A DNA stretch of 64,000 nucleotides, from assembly GCF_002109385.1 (NCBI RefSeq), contig NZ_CP020814.1, positions 1,573,501-1,637,500 on the forward strand, written 5' to 3'. Source of the DNA: Halalkalibacter krulwichiae (GTDB lineage: Bacteria > Bacillota > Bacilli > Bacillales > Bacillaceae_D). Below, piece by piece: positions 57,258 to 63,123 of this stretch. The notes beneath the pieces are model-generated. The model was not told the DNA's origin and did no database searches. It saw only the letters and a list, made by a program, of their open reading frames with translations. A program made the position numbers and the translations under genes. Position 1 is the first letter of the stretch, and each line of letters begins with the position of its first letter.

Positions 57258-57446
57258 CGAAACAAACGAGCACTTTTTCAGTGGCCTCATGAAAAGGCAA
57301 GGATGAGACCCCACAGTGCGTTAGTACGAGGAGGCTCACCAGCCGCCCGCTAAAAAGCGAAGTATATTTCCGGAGCGGATGCTATGCATCGACGGTTCGG
57401 AATTTTCACTATTAAAAACGCTTTTGTCCCGGCCTCTTTTTTGTTG

Positions 57447-57463
57447 TGTTTAAAAAGTAAACA
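57447..57463. promoter_or_regulatory. Candidate upstream activator site
   Basis: TGTTTAAAAAGTAAACA, a 17-bp inverted repeat (TGTTTA-N5-TAAACA), about 70 bases upstream of the -24 GG at 57533. The best of the three similar sites. Confidence 0.5.
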
Positions 57464-57531
57464 ATCAATCAAGAAAAGGTTTTATAAATTAACAGATTTA
57501 AATTATTTCTACCATTTTCAGGAGGAATTTA

Positions 57532-57548
57532 TGGCATAGATCTTGCAA
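57532..57548 (+). promoter_or_regulatory. Sigma-54 promoter of the last crotonase gene
   Basis: TGGCATAGATCTTGCAA: GG at 57533-57534, GC at 57545-57546, fitting TGGCAY-N5-TTGCW. It lies about 75 bases before the ATG. Confidence 0.8.
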
Positions 57549-57606
57549 TGATATGAAATGAAAACAATTAAATCTCTTAGCTGAAATTTCAAGAAAATGA
57601 TTTACG

Positions 57607-58404
57607 ATGAAGGAGGATTATGATGGGGAAAGTATTTTAGTAAATAAAGATCGAGGAATTGCTACGATATATCTAAATGAACCAGAAACGTTAAATGCAT
57701 TAAGTATGAATTTAAAGTATCAATTATTAGATACCCTAAATGAAATTGAAAGAGACAACCATATTAATGTTGTGATTATTGCAGGGAAAGGGAAAGCTTT
57801 TTGCGCTGGTGGAGACGTGAAAGCTATGGCACGTGATGAATATGATCCAATCGTAATTAAAAGAAATTTAGAAGTGTCGACCAGTATCATAGATAAGATT
57901 CGTAAAATGAGAAAAATCACCATAGCTGCGATACATGGATACGCGGCTGGTGCTGGATTGAGTTTGGCTCTATCATCTGACCTAATTGTTGCAGAGGAAG
58001 AAACGAAACTCATCCTTTCCTTTAAAAATGTTGGGTTAACCCCTGATCTTGGAATCCATTATCACTTACCAAGAATTGTTGGAGAGTGGAAGGCGAAGGA
58101 ATGGATATTTAAAGGAATGAAGCTATCTGTAGAAGAAGCAGTAAACTACGGCTTTCTAATTGATGTTGTACCTAAAGGACAATCTCAAGAAAAAGCTTTT
58201 GAATTGGCAAGTGAGTTAGCTGCTGGACCATTACAAGCATTCATTCAATCAAAGTTATTGATCAATAGCGGCTCAAATTTAAAATTAGAAGATATCATGG
58301 AAAAAGAAAATGATCTTCATACCATTTTACGGGCCACTAATGATCATAAAGAGGGGATTAATGCCTTTTTTGAAAGACGTACTGCTAGATTCTCAGGTAG
58401 ATAA
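57607..58404 (+). CDS. PaaG-like enoyl-CoA hydratase/isomerase
   Basis: 265 residues as written. Crotonase features: FCAGGDVKAM, IAAIHGYAAGAGLSLALSSD. The two usual catalytic Glu residues are absent (GAGLSL; FKNVGLTPDLGIHYHLPR), a pattern of PaaG-type isomerases that use an Asp. The start deserves care: the perfect RBS AAGGAGG (57610-57616) fits an ATG at 57623, which is out of frame unless one G is added to GGGG at 57625-57628, giving MGESILVNKDRGIATI. The ATG at 57607 has no RBS. So the N-terminus as written is probably an artefact. Driven by the sigma-54 promoter at 57532. Confidence 0.85.
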   Translation: MKEDYDGESILVNKDRGIATIYLNEPETLNALSMNLKYQLLDTLNEIERDNHINVVIIAGKGKAFCAGGDVKAMARDEYDPIVIKRNLEVSTSIIDKIRKMRKITIAAIHGYAAGAGLSLALSSDLIVAEEETKLILSFKNVGLTPDLGIHYHLPRIVGEWKAKEWIFKGMKLSVEEAVNYGFLIDVVPKGQSQEKAFELASELAAGPLQAFIQSKLLINSGSNLKLEDIMEKENDLHTILRATNDHKEGINAFFERRTARFSGR

Positions 58405-58556
58405 GACATACTGAATAAGACTCTGTTTGGCTATCTGGTTTAGTGTAATGCCACTTACCTAAAATGATATGTTTATTAGTATTTTTCTTATCAATTAGTT
58501 TAAAAAAAAGAGAAAAATATAGTGCGGAATGTTCTTCCATGCCATAGTATGTAACA

Positions 58557-58601
58557 AACTGGGGCATGGATATATTTATATTCATGCCCCAGTTAACCTT
58601 T
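58557..58601 (+). terminator. Rho-independent terminator
   Basis: AACTGGGGCATG (58557-58568) pairs with CATGCCCCAGTT (58583-58594), followed by AACCTTTTTC. Confidence 0.85.
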
Positions 58602-58667
58602 TTCTTTTTATTATACTATTCTATAAGTACTATGAACTAGTTGATAAAATAGATACCAAATTTATGT

Positions 58668-58724
58668 TTGTATATTCTTCTAATATCATTTAAAATACAA
58701 TTTAAATCGTAATTGTTACGATTT
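58668..58724 (+). promoter_or_regulatory. Sigma-A-like promoter with Zur box, upstream of the moaB-like gene
   Basis: TTGTAT (58668-58673), 17 bases, TAAAAT (58691-58696), then AAATCGTAATTGTTACGATTT at 58704-58724 (21 bases; one mismatch to a perfect palindrome), the Bacillus Zur operator pattern TCGTAATNATTACGA. Placement just after the -10 fits zinc-dependent repression. Confidence 0.85.
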
Positions 58725-58842
58725 GTTGTGCGGTTAACACTTCTTCATACACGAATTATGTAAAGGGTGAGAAGATGCTAGCAAGCTCTCGATAAAGCTG
58801 AAAGATAAAGAGACTCAAGTTAGAAAACAGGAGGGATAAGCA

Positions 58843-59361
58843 ATGAGTGTAATAGAACATAAAAAAGAAGCGCCGAAACAAGTCAATTGCAAAATAATAA
58901 CTGTAAGCGATTCTAGAACGATTAAGACCGATAAAAGTGGATACATAATTCGTGCACGTTTAGAAGAAAAAGGACATGTTATAAGGGATTACGAGATTGT
59001 TAGAGATGAAAAACAGGCGATTAGTGAGGCTCTTCAAAGAGGAATCGCAGCAACTGATATAGACGCAATTTTATTGAATGGAGGTACCGGAATAGCCGAT
59101 AGGGATGTTACGATTGAGACCGTTAAAGAATTACTGGATAAAGAGATTGTTGGTTTCGGTGAGTTATTTAGAATGCTAAGCTATACAGAAGATATTGGGG
59201 CTGCATCTATGTTAAGCCGTGCTATTGCAGGTGTAAGTAAGCACACAGCTATTTTCGCTATGCCTGGTTCTAGTGGTGCTGTGAAATTAGCAATGGATAA
59301 ATTAATTAGTTCAGAAATAGCACATGTCATTAGAGAAATTAGAAAGGACTTAATAAAATAG
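58843..59361 (+). CDS. MoaB/Mog-like molybdopterin adenylyltransferase family protein
   Basis: 172 residues. MoaB motifs: ITVSDSRTIKTDKSGYII, DAILLNGGTGIADRDVTIETV, GFGELFRMLSY and the C-terminal IFAMPGSSGAVKLAMDKLI. In the pathway, MoaB-type proteins adenylate molybdopterin before metal insertion. RBS ACAGGAGGG. What is unusual is the Zur-box promoter upstream, because molybdenum-cofactor genes are not known to be zinc-regulated. It is followed 57 bases later by the remnant of a COG0523 metallochaperone. No other Mo-cofactor gene is in the window. Confidence 0.9.
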   Translation: MSVIEHKKEAPKQVNCKIITVSDSRTIKTDKSGYIIRARLEEKGHVIRDYEIVRDEKQAISEALQRGIAATDIDAILLNGGTGIADRDVTIETVKELLDKEIVGFGELFRMLSYTEDIGAASMLSRAIAGVSKHTAIFAMPGSSGAVKLAMDKLISSEIAHVIREIRKDLIK

Positions 59362-59418
59362 CAAATGAGTAATGAGTGTGTAGATATTAGAAAGCTAATA
59401 GTTGAGCAGGTTAAATAG

Positions 59419-59886
59419 GCAAATTTAATTCTTATAAACAAGATAGACCAAGTGAGCAAGAATGTACTTGATTCAATTGAAACAAATATTGCAGGGATTA
59501 ACAATTATGCTCGTGTTGCTAGTACTACCTTTGGAAAAATAAACCCTTCATTTTTATACTTAAAAAAAGATGGCCATCATTCACATGTTACAAATCATTT
59601 GCATATTAGAACCGTTTCCATTCATATCGACCAACCTACTGATCGAATTCAATTTAATCATTGGTTAGAAAAATATCAAGGACAAATTTTACGAGCAAAA
59701 GGTTTTATTTATTTGAAAGAGATTCCTGGCCTTTTTTTATTTAACTATGCCTATGGGGATCTCATAATTGAAAGATATACACTAGAAAAACATCTTGAAC
59801 CTGTCGTTGTACTGATTGGCGAGAATTTAGAGAGGAGAGTCTTAGAAAACGAACTAAGGAACTTACAAGATAGCTGTAGTAATTAA
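59419..59886 (+). pseudogene. COG0523/CobW-type GTPase, C-terminal remnant
   Basis: Frame open from just after TAG 59416-59418 to TAA 59884-59886. It starts with ANLILINKIDQVSK, which is the NKxD guanine motif of a COG0523 GTPase, then continues into a CobW C-terminal domain (LRAKGFIYLKEIPGLFLF, PVVVLIGENL). The P-loop, the CxCC metal site and switch regions are missing. No RBS before the GTG at 59452. The His cluster KDGHHSHVTNHLH may still bind metal. It is a truncated relative of the intact ZagA-like gene at 60655. A terminator follows. Confidence 0.8.
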
Positions 59887-59891
59887 ATTGG

Positions 59892-59934
59892 AAGTGGTGT
59901 CTCAAAATAGCTTAATTGAGACACCACTTTTTTT
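59892..59934 (+). terminator. Rho-independent terminator
   Basis: AAGTGGTGTCTCAA (59892-59905) with TTGAGACACCACTT (59916-59929), then T run to 59934. Confidence 0.9.
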
Positions 59935-59972
59935 GATTATAACGATTGTTTCGTATAGAAACGAATAATGTT

Positions 59973-60027
59973 TTGACAATTTTTAAAAGAAAGGATAAAA
60001 TAATGTAAATCGTAATAGTTACGTTTT
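59973..60027 (+). promoter_or_regulatory. Promoter with Zur box, upstream of the ferredoxin-like/zagA pair
   Basis: TTGACA (59973-59978), exactly 17 bases, TAAAAT (59996-60001), then AAATCGTAATAGTTACGTTTT at 60007-60027, inside a longer palindrome AATGTAAA...TTTTACATT (60003-60033). Zur would bind at the transcription start. A good site, slightly less symmetric than the one at 58704. Confidence 0.85.
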
Positions 60028-60199
60028 ACATTATTGGAATTTGTGTCTTTACATGAGTAAGTAAGGTAGTTCCTTAACGATTTTAACCAAATCTACGGGA
60101 TTGGATAGTAATATATTCAATCAAATTCTAAAGGTGATTATGGTTGAGGATCAGTGGTTATAGAATTTAGGATCTTAAAATGATAAAGGGAGTGGTAGG

Positions 60200-60592
60200 G
60201 TGGCTACATGGGATTTAAGTGATACGAAATATCACATTCTAATTTGTAATGGGAGTAGTTGTAATAAAGCAGGAGCTGAAACATTAACGCAATCTATTAG
60301 AAATGAACTATATGCAAATGATTTAGATTCTAAGATACATACAACAAGGACGTTATGCAATGGAAGGTGTCATGATAAATGTGTCGTAATCACATACCCG
60401 GATGGTAATTGGTATAAAGATATGACTAGTGAAGATGCTTCCCTTTTTGTTGAATCATTAGTAGCCGGAACGACAATGGAATACAAACTTAGTCATACTT
60501 ATTTTGGAAACGGCTTTGAACGAACGGAGGGAACTATAAAAGGAGTAGAAAGAGATGTTGAAAAAGTAGAGCGAGTTTCAAAGAAACTATGA
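60200..60592 (+). CDS. Thioredoxin-like [2Fe-2S] ferredoxin (CbiW-like paralog)
   Basis: 130 residues. Cys at 16 and 21 (LICNGSSC) and at 53, 57 and 61 (CNGRCHDKC), the arrangement of thioredoxin-fold [2Fe-2S] ferredoxins such as CbiW of B12 operons. A close paralog starts at 62713 directly before cbiH. GTG start behind AAAGGGAG. It is the first gene after a Zur-box promoter and lies 62 bases before zagA, so it is probably induced by zinc starvation. Possible roles are redox support for a metallochaperone or a salvage step; neither is shown. Confidence 0.85.
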   Translation: MATWDLSDTKYHILICNGSSCNKAGAETLTQSIRNELYANDLDSKIHTTRTLCNGRCHDKCVVITYPDGNWYKDMTSEDASLFVESLVAGTTMEYKLSHTYFGNGFERTEGTIKGVERDVEKVERVSKKL

Positions 60593-60654
60593 GTTAAAAC
60601 TATGTCCTGATTTAAGTAATCATTACGTTTAACAAGATATCAAGGAGGCAATTT

Positions 60655-61854
60655 ATGAAAAAGATTATTCCTGTAACAGTATTAAGCGGTTATCTTGGTT
60701 CTGGTAAAACCACATTACTTAATCACATATTGAGAAACCGTAAGGGATTAAAAGTTGCAGTCATTGTAAATGACATGAGTGAAGTGAATATTGATGCAGA
60801 ACTAGTTAAACAAGGTGGTGAGTTATCTAGAACTGAAGAGAAACTAGTGGAAATGTCTAACGGATGTATTTGCTGCACGCTTCGAGAAGACTTATTACTA
60901 GAAGTCGAAAAATTAGCTCTAGCAGGGAATATTGATTATATTGTGATCGAGTCAACAGGGATCAGTGAACCAACACCAGTTGCGCAGACATTTTCCTACA
61001 TAGATGAGCAATTAAATATAGATTTAACTAAATTTTGCCGTTTGGATACGATGGTGACTGTTGTCGATGCTAATCGTTTTTGGCAAGACTTTCGTTCTGG
61101 AGATAGTTTACTCGATCGAAAGGAATCGTTAGGAGAAGATGATCAACGAGAAATTGCTGACTTGCTAATTGATCAGATAGAGTTTTGCGATGTTCTCATC
61201 GTAAATAAATGTGACCTTGTTTCAGAGGAGGAGTTAGTAAAACTCGAACAAGTATTAAGAACATTGCAACCAAAAGCAAAGGTAATTCGCTCTATTCATG
61301 CAGATATAGATCCTGGTGAAATAATAAATACAAAATTATTTAATTTTGAAGAAGCAAGTAATTCAGCAGGGTGGATTCGGGAATTAACTCAAGGTCATGC
61401 TCAGCATACACCTGAAACAGAAGAGTATGGAATTTCCTCTTTTGTGTATATGAGAAGGGAACCATTTCATTCAGTTCGTTTTCATAATTGGATCCATTCT
61501 ATGCCCAATAATGTCGTTAGGGCAAAAGGGATTGTCTGGTGTGCAACAAGAGGTAATCTAGCGCTGTTAATGTCACAAGCAGGACCTTCCGTAACAATAG
61601 AACCGATTTCCTACTGGGTAGCAAGTCTTCCAGCTGCTGAGCAAAGACAGATTATAAAGGAAAACCCTCATCTACTTCAAGATTGGGATGTCGAACATGG
61701 TGATAGACATACTAAGTTAGTTTTCATTGGAACAGATCTAGATAGAGACGAAATGACAAAGGAGCTAGATCAATGTTTGTTAACCGACACAGAGTTTACA
61801 ACTGATTGGAAGATGTTAGAGGATCCCTTTAAGTGGAATTTACAAAAGGCTTAA
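60655..61854 (+). CDS. zagA: ZagA/YciC zinc metallochaperone, COG0523 GTPase
   Basis: 399 residues, very like B. subtilis YciC (ZagA) over the full length. P-loop SGYLGSGKTT at 11-20, metal-binding GCICC (Cys71, Cys73, Cys74), ESTGISEP, NKCDLV. A CobW C-terminal domain follows (EEYGISSFVYMRREPFHS, NVVRAKGIVWCATRGN). ZagA is known to be Zur-repressed and to deliver zinc to FolE under starvation with ZTP. RBS CAAGGAGG. Upstream ferredoxin-like gene and Zur box complete the unit. The adjacency to a cobalamin operon is noted under findings. Confidence 0.95.
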   Translation: MKKIIPVTVLSGYLGSGKTTLLNHILRNRKGLKVAVIVNDMSEVNIDAELVKQGGELSRTEEKLVEMSNGCICCTLREDLLLEVEKLALAGNIDYIVIESTGISEPTPVAQTFSYIDEQLNIDLTKFCRLDTMVTVVDANRFWQDFRSGDSLLDRKESLGEDDQREIADLLIDQIEFCDVLIVNKCDLVSEEELVKLEQVLRTLQPKAKVIRSIHADIDPGEIINTKLFNFEEASNSAGWIRELTQGHAQHTPETEEYGISSFVYMRREPFHSVRFHNWIHSMPNNVVRAKGIVWCATRGNLALLMSQAGPSVTIEPISYWVASLPAAEQRQIIKENPHLLQDWDVEHGDRHTKLVFIGTDLDRDEMTKELDQCLLTDTEFTTDWKMLEDPFKWNLQKA

Positions 61855-62097
61855 AAAAGTTGGGGTAGTTTGATTTTGTCTAGATAGAGTATACAATCGA
61901 AGAGCAACTACAAGTAAAATTCATATGGATAACATGTAAACGTCTAGGAAAATAGAACAATTACAATTAGCTTTAGTTCAGCGTAAAACCTTATTTAGTA
62001 CTAGCCCTACTTTTGTGAAAGTAAATATTCTCCAAACTAACTGTTGCTAAATATACAAAATCATAGTTTAATAGACATTATATGACAAAATATTAAA
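61855..62097 (+). other. Intergenic leader upstream of the first riboswitch
   Basis: About 240 AT-rich bases without a gene. It should hold the promoter of the B12 operon. No Zur box here. Confidence 0.4.
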
Positions 62098-62251
62098 AGT
62101 GCCATAAGTAATCAACTGTGGATAATAGGGAAATCAGTTAAAATCTGATGCAGCCCCCGCTACTGTAAGTGTCGATGAACATGTAAAACCACTAGATTTT
62201 TTCTAGGAAGGGACATAAGTAAGTTTGAGACACAAGCCAGGAGACCTGCTT
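62098..62251 (+). ncRNA. Cobalamin riboswitch 1
   Basis: Conserved blocks in order: GGGAAATCAGTTAAAATCTG, GCAGCCCCCGCTACTGTAAG (the usual GCCACTG reads GCTACTG), then the B12 box AAGCCAGGAGACCTGC at 62234-62249. It lies about 90 bases upstream of its own terminator. Ends approximate. Confidence 0.88.
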
Positions 62252-62342
62252 TTAATATATGAATCCAATCTTCGGAGGGAAGGTTTGGGGTGAGCATCTA
62301 GAAATCTAGTTGAGTAGATTTCTAATTTGATCATGCCTATAC

Positions 62343-62374
62343 CCTTAACTTCAAGATGGAGTTAAGGTTTTTTT
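62343..62374 (+). terminator. Terminator of riboswitch 1
   Basis: CCTTAACT (62343-62350) pairs with AGTTAAGG (62360-62367), followed by seven T. Confidence 0.85.
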
Positions 62375-62388
62375 ATTATCGTCATGAA

Positions 62389-62544
62389 ACAAGGTGCGTA
62401 ACGACTCGTTATGCTTAAAAGGGAAGAACGGTGCAAATCCGTCACGGTCCCGCCACTGTAATGGGGAATTTCATTGTATGAAGTCACTGAGTATTCGGGA
62501 AGACACAATGAAATGATGAACCTAAGTCAGGAGACCTGCCTTGT
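62389..62544 (+). ncRNA. Cobalamin riboswitch 2
   Basis: ACAAGG at 62389-62394 pairs with CCTTGT at the 3' end (P1). Inside are GGGAAGAACGGTGCAAATCC, CCCGCCACTGTAATGGGG (canonical) and the B12 box AAGTCAGGAGACCTGCC at 62524-62540. A near-consensus aptamer, more regular than the first. Confidence 0.93.
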
Positions 62545-62619
62545 TTTCGTCTTCAATACCTACGGGTCATAGGTAGAGAAGTGTAATAGATGAGCTTACT
62601 ATTCGTTTGCCGTTTAATG

Positions 62620-62648
62620 CACCTCTATCTTTGATAGAGGTGTTTTTT
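62620..62648 (+). terminator. Terminator of riboswitch 2
   Basis: CACCTCTATC (62620-62629), TTT loop, GATAGAGGTG (62633-62642), then TTTTTT. It lies 65 bases before the CbiW-like gene. Confidence 0.88.
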
Positions 62649-62712
62649 GTTTCGTAGTCTAGCGTTACTAATCTAATCTGTTTGGAAAAAATTACTTTGG
62701 AGTTGATGAAAC

Positions 62713-63095
62713 ATGACAACTTGGAATTTAAAGGGTACCCAAAAGCACGTATTAATTTGTAATGGTTCTAGCTGTATGCGTAAGGAGGGGAAGAAATAAC
62801 TCTCGCAATTCGTGAAGAGATTGCAACCCTTCAATTAGATCATGAAATTCACACATCACGAACTCGTTGTAATGGGCGTTGTAAGGATGCTTGTGTCGTC
62901 ATTGTATATCCAGAAGGCAAGTGGTATTCGGCAACGTCTACGGAGGTAGGACGTGACATTATAAAAAATCACGTTGACCCAAGCATTCACTTACATGACG
63001 CATTAATATATGACTTCGTAGATGATGAACTGAATGCAGTCAATGAGTCAAGCAGAATTGAAGGAATTATGAAAAAGGAAAAAACAAACGTTTAG
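62713..63095 (+). pseudogene. CbiW-like [2Fe-2S] ferredoxin, frame broken at 62787-62790
   Basis: First gene of the B12 operon. Frame 1 starts at ATG 62713 (MTTWNLKGTQKHVLICNGSSC) but stops after 27 codons. One G added to GGGG at 62787-62790 gives KEGEEITLAIREEIATLQ and opens the frame to TAG 63093-63095, about 127 residues. It then has the second half of the cluster ligands, CNGRCKDAC. Closely similar to the protein at 60200 (same Cys spacing, same WY(K/S) block after it). In Bacillus such proteins are encoded directly before cbiH. The RBS is weak (GGAG near 62699). Confidence 0.82.
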
Positions 63096-63123
63096 TTTTC
63101 TAACATGGAAGGAGGCTAGTAAG

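Larger units (their letters stand above)
56381..57436. mobile_element. Nested repeat / IS remnant with GAGGCxGGGACA inverted ends
   Basis: The 1,056-bp segment begins GAGGCTGGGACATAAAG and ends CTTTTGTCCCGGCCTC, near-perfect inverted ends. Inside the ends are further complementary pieces (GGAGGAAATATACG near 56436, AGTATATTTCCGGAGC near 57362; AGACTCCTGCGGG; AGGAGGCTCACCAGCCGCC), which recall the dispersed repeats common in Bacillus genomes. Between the two halves lie an IS1182-like transposase remnant and a copy of the 266-bp repeat. So a repeat element seems to have been split by insertion. It separates the activator gene from the last crotonase unit. Confidence 0.65.

Noticed and set aside
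12926..62790. Programmed ribosomal frameshifting at the G runs
   Set aside because: Ten unrelated genes would need -1 slips at simple G runs without slippery heptamers or conserved downstream structures; a missing G is simpler.
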